A stretch of 54,596 nt of DNA, from NCBI GenBank assembly GCA_013287025.1, contig JABDEN010000005.1:1-54596 (forward strand), given 5' to 3'. Source of the stretch: Gammaproteobacteria bacterium. GTDB taxonomy: Bacteria > Pseudomonadota > Gammaproteobacteria > DSM-16500. The position numbers and the translations under genes were made by a program. Positions within the stretch are counted from its first letter, which is position 1. Each line of letters begins with the position of its first letter. Below are positions 15,031-24,325 of this stretch, piece after piece. The notes under the pieces are model-generated. The model worked only from the letters and a program-made list of their open reading frames with translations. It was not told where the DNA came from and searched no databases.

Positions 15031-15076
15031 TATACTCCAAAGTATTGATCATTATAATATTATACTTTAGAGTATA
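15031..15076. promoter_or_regulatory. two TATACT-N4-AGTATA operators
   Basis: Site 1 at 15031-15046 (TATACT CCAA AGTATT, one mismatch) and site 2 at 15061-15076 (TATACT TTAG AGTATA, perfect). Their centres are 30 bp apart, about three helical turns. They lie between the divergent S24 repressor and the 15108 regulator, as expected for cooperatively bound operators. The two sites together also form a larger inverted repeat. Confidence 0.7.
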
Positions 15077-15107
15077 TTCGGATTAGATTTTGAAGGATTA
15101 TTAATTT

Positions 15108-15563
15108 ATGGCAGCATTGGAACCCTTGTGTCATTTATTTGGAGTAAACCCAAATAAATTTTCAAAATATGAAAATATTTTAATCGAAACAGATATTTTT
15201 ATAAGAATATTTGAGAAACTTAAAGAATTTTACAGGCAGCAACATTCTATTCACTCTTTTATATCGTTAAAATTAAATGGAGACATGATAAACATGATGG
15301 ATTCAAACATAGCAAAGCATATTATTAATGATATTACCTCTACAAATGAATATACCATCCAAGGAATTTCAAATTATACAAGCATTCATGTAGATATACT
15401 CACTGATCTTGCAGCAGGATTAAATACAAATCCATTGTTAACAAATTTTAGAAGAATAGTTGAATTACATCGAGAGGTTAGGCCTAAGTTATATCATACA
15501 ATAGCAAAAAAAATTATTGCTGAGTTTGAATTAATTTGTGAGGATGTAGACTCAAGTATATAA
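15108..15563 (+). CDS. putative helix-turn-helix regulator, Legionellales-type
   Basis: A 151-residue protein divergent from the S24 repressor. The C-terminal half looks like a helix-turn-helix: HIINDITSTNEYTIQGISNY, then TSIHVDILTDLAAGLNTNP and a closing helix before HREVRPKLYHTI. Proteins with this VRPxLY tail occur as regulators in Legionella-type mobile elements, as far as I recall. The N-terminal half is unassigned. AAGGA (15090s) precedes the ATG. Probably the counterpart of the repressor in a two-way switch. Confidence 0.6.
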   Translation: MAALEPLCHLFGVNPNKFSKYENILIETDIFIRIFEKLKEFYRQQHSIHSFISLKLNGDMINMMDSNIAKHIINDITSTNEYTIQGISNYTSIHVDILTDLAAGLNTNPLLTNFRRIVELHREVRPKLYHTIAKKIIAEFELICEDVDSSI

Positions 15564-15659
15564 GTTGTTAAACTTTTCAAAGGCGCGATGATTATTTAAA
15601 AAATCACCATACATTCCTTATACTAGTTATATACATTCAAATTATTGTATCCTTTTTGT

Positions 15660-15723
15660 CATCCTGAGCGGAGCGTTGAAATCTTTTTAATTTTCGTTAG
15701 ACCTCTCGCTTTCGCTAAGGATG
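15660..15723. repeat. imperfect palindromic repeat (catcctgagcg type)
   Basis: CATCCTGAGCGGAGCG at the left (15660-15675) is mirrored by CGCTTTCGCTAAGGATG at the right (15707-15723). A typical dispersed extragenic palindrome. The stretch 15564-15837 holds no other gene I can support. Confidence 0.6.
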
Positions 15724-15837
15724 AGAAGGTAATTTTGGTAATATTTTAATCAAATTTACTGATTTTTGCTAAGAAAAATAGACAAAAAAACTAAAATTGT
15801 TCATAATTACGCCTCAATATTTTTTGAGGCAGTCGTG

Positions 15838-18354
15838 ATGGATAGTCATCGTAGTAATGGCATATTAACGGGTCGAACGAAAACGGTATTAGAAGATGTT
15901 TTAGGAAGAAAAGAAGGTCAGCGCTTAAAATTAAAAGAATCCAGCAAAAACATGCTGCGCAAAAGAGCGAAAGAATTAATTGTTGATCTCCATGAAGCCA
16001 AATTAATACTCGATGAAAAAGATATTCCCAGCAAACGACAAGCATTATTATCTGATAAAAAAAATAAAAAAATGTTCGATGTGCTCACTTTCATAGGTCC
16101 AAATATATTTATTACGGATCAAGATCCAACAGATTATCCTCCGCATTTTTATCCTTTGATACGGAAAGAAGAAAGTGACTTGGGAAAAAATACTTATACA
16201 TTATATTGCTATAATTATAGCGAAGATCCTGCCGTTATAGAAAAAATAAGTTTAGATGCTACATCTTCCATTTCAACTTCCGAAAAACTTTTTTTCGATC
16301 ATCCAGAAGATACTTTTACTCCCATGGTCCTTTCTCCGGGAGAACGATTTGAATTACTCAAAGATATCGATATTAATATTTATAAAAAAGGAAATTGTGG
16401 TTCTTTTTATAAATTTAATTCTTTATTATTTGGTATTGGATTTATTTATTTAGTGGAGAAAAACCACTGTGAGATTGATGATTTAAAGTTAACTGAAAAG
16501 GAAGTGATGGATGATCCCCTCTTTGGTTATAAAGTTTTTTTAAATGGTAGGGAAGCTTCAGGAATCATTTCAGAAAAAAATAATTTTTATTATTTTAAGG
16601 ATTATAGTCAAGCAGGAATTTATGCGACTGAGCCTTTTACCTATACATTAAGAATGAACATTAAAACTCGGAACGAAAATGGTCTTTATCCTTCTCCCGT
16701 TGAAATATTATCGGGTAAATCTGATAAATTATTTTTTACCGAGCTTTCTAAAGACTACACGATACATACTAATACTTTGAAAAAAAGTATTGCCAAAAGT
16801 ATTGAGAGAAATTATTCGGCAAGACCTTTCCAACCTTTTGCAGTCAAAAATATTATTGCGTATGTAAGAAGATCCACGCCTGAAAATAAGGTCGCTGAAG
16901 TGCTTGATTTTTCTGGTGGCTGGGGAAATCGTTTATTTGCATTTTTATTAGATAAATATACTAAAAAAATATCTATCAATGATGCAAATCCTAAAATGAT
17001 AGCACAATATCGGAATATTGTTGAAAAATATAATTTAGGTCAAAAGGAGGTTGAATTAACCTGCTTCCCTTTTGAATCATATCCAGAAGAACAATTACTT
17101 GCAAAAGTGAATCGTTATGATTTAGTTCTTACTTCTCCGCCATATTTTAATAAGGAATTATATGAAGGGGATCGATCTTCCCATCAGCTGTATTCGACCT
17201 ATTCTGCTTGGGCGAGCTCGTTTTTAGCGAAGTCTATACACAATTCTTATCGTATGACAAAAGAAAATGGTTATATCGTACTTTGCATTGCAAATATTAA
17301 AATGCATAGAAATGAGTTCGCAATGATTGTTGATGATACACAATCGGAAATGCAACGTTATTGCAGTAGTGTGACAAAAGTTTTATATGGGAATCCTTCT
17401 TTTATTCGTAATGCAATCACACCTGAAGTTTTTGTTATTGGTAAGGTACAAAAACAGCCTGATTTGTTGTATCAACCTTCTAGTCCTTCACATTTTCATT
17501 TGACAAGGATCGGGAATACTAAGAAAAATAAATCCTTAAAAGTGAGCAAGGTTAAAAATGGCTTTATGCAATTTGATGAACTGTTAAAAAATAACTTTAA
17601 AACTTGTCAATTGATATATAAAACAGAATTTAAAATAAAAATTACAAAAAATTTTACACCGTGTGATTCCAAAACTTTGTTTGCATTGTTGCACTCGATG
17701 TTAGAATTGAAATCAGGGGATGATGTTTTTACTGCAATAAAAACAGGCGAAGATCCGCTTTTGCAAACACCTATTTTGTTGAATGCATCTGCATTATATA
17801 AAGATATTGAGGATTATAAGCCACTCATTATCAAAAAATTACTGGCTTTTGTTTTAACAACACCACTGAACAATCATCATAATGCTGATGCGATTAAAGA
17901 ATTCACATCAAAGGTTCATCAGTATGTGAAAAAACAAAAAATTGAAGTTGCAAAAGCAAAACACCAGAAAAAATTGGACGAAGAAATTGTTAAACCATTG
18001 ACTTCTCGTATGGGATTGTTTGCAAAGAAGCGAAAACTGAAAGAAAATTATCAAACCACCGCAGAGTTCACTGCATCTGATACTTCAAATTTATACCTTG
18101 AAGAGACTAAATCAATGTTATCAACTGTTCTGTCATTCCCTTTGAATGAGTCTTCAGAGCAGCCAACATTGCCAGAAGGTATTCAATCAAAACGCCCGCG
18201 TTTGAAGCAAGATATAGAGTCATTACATATCGGGAGACCTTTTCGATCAAAGACTTCGCCTTTAAGACAATATTCGAGTTTTTTAGCAACAACTACAGAA
18301 CAAACTGAAATGATGGAAGTTGATGAAGAAAGCATAATCAAACAAGTTATTTAG
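15838..18354 (+). CDS. large protein with class I methyltransferase core and NLS-like tail
   Basis: An 838-residue protein from the ATG at 15838 (GAGG site ahead; an in-frame TTG at 15766 is less likely). Residues about 340-500 are a SAM-dependent methyltransferase: EVLDFSGGWGNRLFAFLL (motif I, near 355), ISINDANP, and LVLTSPPYFNKEL (motif IV SPPY, near 433), the catalytic motif of amino-methyltransferases acting on DNA or RNA bases. The N-terminal 330 residues are unassigned. The C-terminal third is Lys-rich and contains two basic clusters, AKKRKLKE (about 729) and SKRPRLKQ (about 783), resembling nuclear-localisation signals, then an acidic patch near the end. No restriction gene is adjacent. 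Possibly a secreted effector modifying host nucleic acid. Confidence 0.75.
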   Translation: MDSHRSNGILTGRTKTVLEDVLGRKEGQRLKLKESSKNMLRKRAKELIVDLHEAKLILDEKDIPSKRQALLSDKKNKKMFDVLTFIGPNIFITDQDPTDYPPHFYPLIRKEESDLGKNTYTLYCYNYSEDPAVIEKISLDATSSISTSEKLFFDHPEDTFTPMVLSPGERFELLKDIDINIYKKGNCGSFYKFNSLLFGIGFIYLVEKNHCEIDDLKLTEKEVMDDPLFGYKVFLNGREASGIISEKNNFYYFKDYSQAGIYATEPFTYTLRMNIKTRNENGLYPSPVEILSGKSDKLFFTELSKDYTIHTNTLKKSIAKSIERNYSARPFQPFAVKNIIAYVRRSTPENKVAEVLDFSGGWGNRLFAFLLDKYTKKISINDANPKMIAQYRNIVEKYNLGQKEVELTCFPFESYPEEQLLAKVNRYDLVLTSPPYFNKELYEGDRSSHQLYSTYSAWASSFLAKSIHNSYRMTKENGYIVLCIANIKMHRNEFAMIVDDTQSEMQRYCSSVTKVLYGNPSFIRNAITPEVFVIGKVQKQPDLLYQPSSPSHFHLTRIGNTKKNKSLKVSKVKNGFMQFDELLKNNFKTCQLIYKTEFKIKITKNFTPCDSKTLFALLHSMLELKSGDDVFTAIKTGEDPLLQTPILLNASALYKDIEDYKPLIIKKLLAFVLTTPLNNHHNADAIKEFTSKVHQYVKKQKIEVAKAKHQKKLDEEIVKPLTSRMGLFAKKRKLKENYQTTAEFTASDTSNLYLEETKSMLSTVLSFPLNESSEQPTLPEGIQSKRPRLKQDIESLHIGRPFRSKTSPLRQYSSFLATTTEQTEMMEVDEESIIKQVI

Positions 18355-18444
18355 TGTTGGCTATACGTTTATTTTCATCTTGAAAGCTTGACCAATGCAA
18401 GCAATAATGTTTGCGTTTATAACAATATGATATGGAGAATCGAA

Positions 18445-18903
18445 ATGCTAACAAGAATTCAGTCTGGCGATATTATTAATTTTATTCTTGGCCAAGAAGG
18501 TGCTAAAACACTAATGGAGATAGAAAAAATAGTAAATGATGCAAAAGAACCCGAAGACATTCATTATAACAGCACAATAATAGCGGAAGGATTAGCCACA
18601 TATAAAACGATGCAACAGCATATTTATCGTAATAAATGGAGAGAGGGAATTAAGGGCGGAGCAATTGCAGGTTTGCTCATTGCTGGTATATCTCCTGCGG
18701 TTTCTTCTAATGTTACTTTGGAGTTCGCTGCATTGAGAATGTTTTCAGGAGTTGTGGCAGGAAGTGTCTCGTCTTTGGTTTATAGAGATCTGAATCAGTA
18801 TTGCAATAAAGAAAAAAAACGTGAGGCTCAAATTGGCGTTTTATTGGATGTTGCCAATAATAAAAAAGCTGGATTAGAAAATACCCTAAAGCATACGAAA
18901 TAA
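18445..18903 (+). CDS. hypothetical membrane protein
   Basis: A 152-residue protein from the ATG at 18445, chosen because GGAGA sits eight bases upstream; in-frame starts at 18388 and 18427 lack a site. The first 75 residues are soluble and helical. Two Gly/Ala-rich hydrophobic segments follow (GGAIAGLLIAGISPAV and FSGVVAGSVSSLVY), then a charged tail. This hairpin-like membrane pattern is common in host-interacting proteins of intracellular bacteria, but no family is recognised. Confidence 0.65.
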   Translation: MLTRIQSGDIINFILGQEGAKTLMEIEKIVNDAKEPEDIHYNSTIIAEGLATYKTMQQHIYRNKWREGIKGGAIAGLLIAGISPAVSSNVTLEFAALRMFSGVVAGSVSSLVYRDLNQYCNKEKKREAQIGVLLDVANNKKAGLENTLKHTK

Positions 18904-18930
18904 TTTTGTCATGTCAGTTACTGTTTTGTC

Positions 18931-18965
18931 ATTGCGAGCCCAATTTTTTTATTGGGCATGGCAAT
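18931..18965. repeat. attgcgagcccaat palindrome
   Basis: ATTGCGAGCCCAAT (18931-18944) pairs with ATTGGGCATGGCAAT (18951-18965). A dispersed-repeat style hairpin just before the FAD oxidase gene. Its sequence can be read in frame with that gene but lies upstream of the better start. Confidence 0.6.
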
Positions 18966-19000
18966 TAGTCTTAAATAGTCATGTTTTCAAGGAGAATGAT

Positions 19001-20584
19001 TTGACTTCCCCACGTTTTTCATCAGAATTAAAAGAAATTTTTTGTGAAAAAGATATTTATTATCCTCAAAGTGTCGAAGAAGTGAAGCAAATAATTTTAT
19101 TTGCAACGAAAAATTCGCATCTTGTTCGAACGGTAGGCTCTGGACATTCTCCTTCCGCTTCCATCTATGGTGAGGAAGAGAATGTAATTAAAATATGTTT
19201 AGACGGTGATCTTCGAAAAATTCATTCGTTCGAGGTTAATGAATCCAAAACGGAAGGCTTGGTAACGGTTGGAGCAGGGTGTTACTTAGGTATTAATCCA
19301 AAAGATCGGAGTTCCACTTTAGACAATTCCTTTAATAAACAGATTGATGATAGAGGATTTGCTTTACCCATTTTAGGCACCATCAGTCATCAAACCGTGG
19401 CGGGATGTATACAAACGTCAACCAGTGGTGGATCTAATCAACATGGTCTCGCCGATGTGATTCACGCATTTGAATGGGTAAATGGTTTAGGTGAAATATG
19501 TTACGCTGAAAAGGGCGAAGCTAATTTTAATGCGGTCGGTGTATCGATGGGTTTGCTCGGTGTCATTACGCATATTACCTTTAAACTTCCGCAAAAATTT
19601 TTCGTGCAAGGCGTGGAAGTGAATCACAACATGAATGATTCTTTTTTAGCGAAAGATAGCAAAGGCAATTTTAGTAAATTAAGCAAAACATTATTTGAGG
19701 AGCAAGAATATGCTCGTTTAAGTTGGTTTCCTCAAAAGTACGTCCAACGTGTCAATGAGTGGACGGGGCGTTCGACGTCACCTGACGCAAAAGAAATTCC
19801 TTATCATCATCCCTTGGAGCCATATACCTATAGCGTACTTGCAGCAGGTGCTTTAATTATCGGTAATCAATTGGCAACGATTGGGACTGAATTGGCGCAG
19901 CGCTTATTAGGGATTTTAATTAGACCTTTTGTCATGTTGGGAGATGGTCAAGAATATTGTGACGTATGGTATAAAACTCTTCCTAATGATGACCAAGCGC
20001 ATTTCGATCATCTCATTTCTCTTTCATTCAGCGAGTTTTGGTTCCCACGCGAAAGAATAAATGATGTGATGCATACTATTGAAGAATTAGTTGCAGCGAA
20101 TCCTGAAGCCGCTGGTAATTTTGTCGTCGAGATTTACAGCGCAAAAGCATCTCCGTTTCTTTTAAGTCCTGCCGAAGGGCGTGATGTGTTTAGGGTGGAT
20201 TTATGCTGGTATAACCATAATAGATGTGGAGATGCGAATAGATACTTTGGATTTTTTTGGGAAAAATTATTAATGATTCCAGGTGCTCGATTACATTGGG
20301 GAAAGTATTTGCCAAATATCGGAGAAAAATATGGTGAATTTGAATTTAAACCTGAAATTTTACAAAATAATTATCCGAAACTTTCTGAGTGGCTGCAAAT
20401 CAGAAAAAAAATGGATCCAAAAAATATATTTGTGACGGATTATTGGGATCGGTATTTAGGGATTACTCAATCTCTTGAAATGAAAAGTAGCTTAGCGGAT
20501 GTGAGGGGGACGATGTTTACGAAAGATGAGGTTAATCTCGGAAAAATTTCCCCGTTTGACTTCGTCAGGCGACCTTCTTTGTAA
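19001..20584 (+). CDS. FAD-binding aldonolactone oxidase-like protein
   Basis: A 527-residue VAO-family flavoprotein. The PCMH domain has IYYPQSVEEVKQII, VRTVGSGHSPSAS (the FAD-contacting GSGHS loop near residue 47) and the LPILGTISHQTVAGCIQTST segment. The C-terminal ALO-type domain ends IRKKMDPKNIFVTDYW. Relatives oxidise L-gulono-, D-arabinono- or xylitol-type substrates. I start it at TTG 19001 because AAGGAG (18989-18994) lies six bases before it; an ATG at 18911 in the same frame would add 30 residues read from repeat sequence. Neighbours do not reveal the substrate. Confidence 0.8.
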   Translation: MTSPRFSSELKEIFCEKDIYYPQSVEEVKQIILFATKNSHLVRTVGSGHSPSASIYGEEENVIKICLDGDLRKIHSFEVNESKTEGLVTVGAGCYLGINPKDRSSTLDNSFNKQIDDRGFALPILGTISHQTVAGCIQTSTSGGSNQHGLADVIHAFEWVNGLGEICYAEKGEANFNAVGVSMGLLGVITHITFKLPQKFFVQGVEVNHNMNDSFLAKDSKGNFSKLSKTLFEEQEYARLSWFPQKYVQRVNEWTGRSTSPDAKEIPYHHPLEPYTYSVLAAGALIIGNQLATIGTELAQRLLGILIRPFVMLGDGQEYCDVWYKTLPNDDQAHFDHLISLSFSEFWFPRERINDVMHTIEELVAANPEAAGNFVVEIYSAKASPFLLSPAEGRDVFRVDLCWYNHNRCGDANRYFGFFWEKLLMIPGARLHWGKYLPNIGEKYGEFEFKPEILQNNYPKLSEWLQIRKKMDPKNIFVTDYWDRYLGITQSLEMKSSLADVRGTMFTKDEVNLGKISPFDFVRRPSL

Positions 20585-20610
20585 AGGCATAGTTGCCTAA
20601 TTAGAAGCTT

Positions 20611-20701
20611 TGTCATGCCAGCCGAGCGTAGCGAGAGGTGGCATCCAGTGGGCACATAGCGAAGCCTCTTGGATGCCAGCTTAAAGCATGCTGGCATGAC
20701 A
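20611..20701. repeat. long compound hairpin repeat (tgtcatgccagc family)
   Basis: TGTCATGCCAGC (20611-20622) is mirrored by GCTGGCATGACA (20690-20701), with gtggcatccag and ttggatgcca forming an inner stem. It sits between the convergent FAD oxidase and ankyrin-like genes and probably terminates one or both. Confidence 0.75.
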
Positions 20702-20719
20702 TAGTTGATGACGGAGCTA

Positions 20720-23700
20720 CTAACCTAACAATTTAAATTCTTTATCCGCTTTTTCCGCTACATTATGCTTACTACTCAATTTTGAATTCGAAAATAGCAT
20801 ATTTTTGTCATTTCTCGATGATTGTAAATATGGATTTTTTTGATTTGATAATACTATTTTACATAATTCCTCTAAAATAGGATTGGGATCAATTTTAAAA
20901 TTAATATAGTCATCATCATGTAAAATATAATCTCCTAAGGGAATATGAGTACCCAGTTCGGCCAATAGATTTTTTAATTGGCTAGTAAATTGTTGAAAAC
21001 TATGATTATCGCTCATTGAATTATATTCGAGATAATCATAACCAAAGTTTTTGCATAAACTAATTAACTCGATATCCAAATTGGCTTTTATACAAGCCTG
21101 AATGGTTTCTGGATTATATTCCTTCATAAAAAATAATCGAAAATCCTCGCGATGTAAATTTCCTTTTTCGTCATTAGCAAAACCTGCAAGAGATGCAAAT
21201 GGATCTTTCAATTCTTTCACATCCATCAATGGATTCCATTGTTCTGTAGATGCTTCCTTATGTAATGTTAAATAAGTATGAATACTCACATTGTCCGAAA
21301 TCTTATTTGTCTTATTATGCTTATCGGCAGCAATATGAATAATAGAAGTTCTTTTTTCCGCAAGCCATTTCGCTAACGATACTGAAGATTTTAAATCGAT
21401 GAGCACCGATGCGATGTGCCCAGATATACCTGGGGAACACATAGATAAATTCTTACAAAGAATTGAATATTGTTTAGTTTTTTTGGATAATTCAACAAAA
21501 TCATCATTTAAAATCTTGTAAATTTGTTCTAAGTTATTTTTATTGTTTTCAAAGTAATGATTTAATTGCATACCGGAATATTCTTCCGTAAAGAAATTTT
21601 GTTGAATGCTATGTAATCCATGTTTTTCGCTGGTCCCGCAGCATTTATTTATCACGCCCCAATTTTCAAAACTATTCAAAAGTTGAGTAAATTGTTTTTT
21701 AAATTCAGTATTTTTCCCCCCTTTTTTATAAGTAGAGACGGGTGAGGCTTTATAAATTTTCATCTCGCGAGTAGGTTTCATTAATGGTGGAATGGCGAAT
21801 GCTTGTTTGGGAAGATTTTGAAATATCGTGACGAAATCATACCGTAAATCCGCACCAGCTTCTTTTAATACATCTTCAAATTTTTTATTTTTGGATAATA
21901 GAGCAGCGGTTAAAAGTGTATTGCCTTCCGCATCAACCATATTGATTATTTTTTTGAAATAATCTTCCCGTACGGAAGTTTTTAAGAGCATGAACGTTTC
22001 TTCATTAATGGTTTCTATAGAAGATTTGAGTAAGTTGAATAATGCTTTTTCTGGGCTCATTCCTTTTTCATCTGCCATAGAGAGATCAATCGATTGATCA
22101 TCTAATAATATATCCGCTAATTCTTTAAATTTTTTATGATGAATCAATTGAATAAGATGTGTGTTTAATATTTTAGTTTCAACATCAGGTGATGTTTTTT
22201 GCTCAATTAAAATTTTTTGTACTTCCGTAGGATGAATGGTAATTAATTGCTTGTATTCGTCATATTTATTTTGGTTAATACAATTTATTAATTTATTTTT
22301 TAAAATATCATGCGCCGTCTCGCCAGTGCTGCTAATGAAATCCCAATCAACTTCTTTGAAAGTTAATATTTTTTTTAATTTGGTATAGTTATTGTCTTTT
22401 ATCAATTCTAACATATGCCATGATAAACATTTTGAATAATTATATCCGCTTTTATTGGTAGAAAGTGGATCGGCTTTTAGTTCTAATAAATTGTCAGCAA
22501 TATCTTCATTTCCATTTAAACCAGCCCAATGCAACAATGAATTTTGCAGCTCGTCTTTTTTATTAAGAAAATCTGCGAATCGATCACTTAAAGTATCTTG
22601 CCATTGTTGTAATTCAGTCAAATTATTATTCTTAACTGCTGTTATTAAACTTTTAAATATAATTTCGGGTGGATGTTTTTTTACGTTTTGTGCCATGAAT
22701 TGAATATTGATATCGACTTCTTTTTTTTCTAAGATTGTTTTCATTGTTTTGAAATCTTTTTTTTGTGCTAATTCATAAATTGAAATACTTAAATTATCAA
22801 TATAATTTAAATTTTGATAACCCCGCACTTCTGGATTTGCTTTTGCATTTAATAAAAATTCTGTGGTATCCATAAGACCTAAATAACCTGCCCAAAGAAG
22901 CATAAAATCATTTTTGTTATTTGCCATATTAATAAAATCTTGAAAACGATCATTTAAACAATCTTGCCATTGTTGTAACCGAGGTAAATTAACAATGGCA
23001 TTAAAAATGCAATGAAAAATTACAGCTGATGGAGTTATATTATTTTTTTTAATATCTAAATTAATGTTCGGTAGTGCTAATATTTTTTTAATTTTTTCTA
23101 TCTGATTTTCTTTAGCCAACGTAATAATGGCGATACTTAAATTATCGGTATATGTAAAATTATTAGAGTCAAGTTCGAGCGCATCGGCTTTGGCCTCGAT
23201 AAGTGAGTTTACCATTTCTATATTGCCGAGCTTCGCTGCGATATGTAACAGTGAATCATCATTTATTTTTTTTTGAACGAAATCGTGGAAGCGATCACCT
23301 AAACAATCTTTCCATTTATTTAAGTCTGACACATCATTATTTTTTACAGCAATTAAAATATGATCGGATATAAAGTTTTCTGGCGTAATAACTTCTTTCA
23401 TTAATAGAATTTTTTTTATATTTTCGAAATTTTTGGTTTTTGCGAGATTGTTTAATGAAAGGCTCAAATTTGCATAATAATTTTCATTTTCAAAATCTTT
23501 TATCAACGGATCTGCTTTTGCTTCAATCAGTTTTTCGCAAAGATCGATATCTCCTTGTCTCGCTAAACAATTTAAGAGTGTCTCATTGTTCTCACTCTTC
23601 GTATTAATAAAAAGATTAAATCTATCTTTCAGTAATTCACGCCATTGATGAAAATCAGATAATTTATTATTTTGTATTGAATCTAGCATCATATTAAAAA

Positions 23701-24223
23701 TGATTGAAAATGCATTATTATTTTTTTCAGTTTTAATATGTAAATTAACCTTATCGATAGCAAGAATTTTGGAAATGGTTTCTTTTTTTAAATATTTAAT
23801 ATGAATACAAAGAAAGAGGCTTAAGTTATCGTAATAATCGTGATTTCTATGACCTTTCGCATGAGGATCAGCTTTGGATTCCAATAGACTTTCAGCAATC
23901 TCTAGATTTCCCGTAAATCCTGCCCAATGTAATAATGAATCATTTCTTTTATCCGTTCTTTTATTCGTTTTTTCTAGCACGGTATTAAAATGTTTGCCTA
24001 AACAATCTTTCCATTTTTTAAATTTATCTGGTTCATTAAATAGGATGGTTTTCAATAATTTATCAAAAAAAATCGTTGCTAAATCATCTTTATCAGCTTC
24101 ATATTTTTGAAAATCAACTTCATGATTGCTAATCATTTTTTTTATTTTTGGGTAATCATCGTTATCGATAAGATTGATAAGTTGAGTTTTACGTTTCTTT
24201 TGCACGTACTTGCGGATAAACAT
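20720..24223 (-). CDS. 1167-residue ankyrin-like modular protein, candidate effector
   Basis: A very large soluble protein. At least five modules of about 108-122 residues repeat, each holding an ankyrin-like core such as LLHWAGFTGNLEIAESLLESK-ADP (about 96), LLNCLARQGDIDLCEKLIEAK (about 216), LLHIAAKLGNIEMVNSLIEAK (shortened, about 324), another near 441 and LLHWAGLNGNEDIADNLLELK near 563, preceded by a W-x-DCLxxRF motif. The C-terminal 400 residues are not repeats and hold no family I recognise. Ankyrin proteins of this size are typical secreted effectors of Legionella, Coxiella and Rickettsiella. No signal peptide. Flanked by a hairpin repeat and the PH-domain gene. Confidence 0.85.
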   Translation of the reverse strand: MFIRKYVQKKRKTQLINLIDNDDYPKIKKMISNHEVDFQKYEADKDDLATIFFDKLLKTILFNEPDKFKKWKDCLGKHFNTVLEKTNKRTDKRNDSLLHWAGFTGNLEIAESLLESKADPHAKGHRNHDYYDNLSLFLCIHIKYLKKETISKILAIDKVNLHIKTEKNNNAFSIIFNMMLDSIQNNKLSDFHQWRELLKDRFNLFINTKSENNETLLNCLARQGDIDLCEKLIEAKADPLIKDFENENYYANLSLSLNNLAKTKNFENIKKILLMKEVITPENFISDHILIAVKNNDVSDLNKWKDCLGDRFHDFVQKKINDDSLLHIAAKLGNIEMVNSLIEAKADALELDSNNFTYTDNLSIAIITLAKENQIEKIKKILALPNINLDIKKNNITPSAVIFHCIFNAIVNLPRLQQWQDCLNDRFQDFINMANNKNDFMLLWAGYLGLMDTTEFLLNAKANPEVRGYQNLNYIDNLSISIYELAQKKDFKTMKTILEKKEVDINIQFMAQNVKKHPPEIIFKSLITAVKNNNLTELQQWQDTLSDRFADFLNKKDELQNSLLHWAGLNGNEDIADNLLELKADPLSTNKSGYNYSKCLSWHMLELIKDNNYTKLKKILTFKEVDWDFISSTGETAHDILKNKLINCINQNKYDEYKQLITIHPTEVQKILIEQKTSPDVETKILNTHLIQLIHHKKFKELADILLDDQSIDLSMADEKGMSPEKALFNLLKSSIETINEETFMLLKTSVREDYFKKIINMVDAEGNTLLTAALLSKNKKFEDVLKEAGADLRYDFVTIFQNLPKQAFAIPPLMKPTREMKIYKASPVSTYKKGGKNTEFKKQFTQLLNSFENWGVINKCCGTSEKHGLHSIQQNFFTEEYSGMQLNHYFENNKNNLEQIYKILNDDFVELSKKTKQYSILCKNLSMCSPGISGHIASVLIDLKSSVSLAKWLAEKRTSIIHIAADKHNKTNKISDNVSIHTYLTLHKEASTEQWNPLMDVKELKDPFASLAGFANDEKGNLHREDFRLFFMKEYNPETIQACIKANLDIELISLCKNFGYDYLEYNSMSDNHSFQQFTSQLKNLLAELGTHIPLGDYILHDDDYINFKIDPNPILEELCKIVLSNQKNPYLQSSRNDKNMLFSNSKLSSKHNVAEKADKEFKLLG

Positions 24224-24325
24224 AGGATTCGCCTTTTTATTATTATTTTTAAGACTTTATTTTTCTTATAAAAAACAAATTTTAACATCAATACTGATGG
24301 TAAAACAATGCAAGTGAATAATTTA

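Noticed and set aside
15660..15723. Palindrome as a tRNA or att site
   Set aside because: It cannot fold into a cloverleaf and no integrase gene is near.
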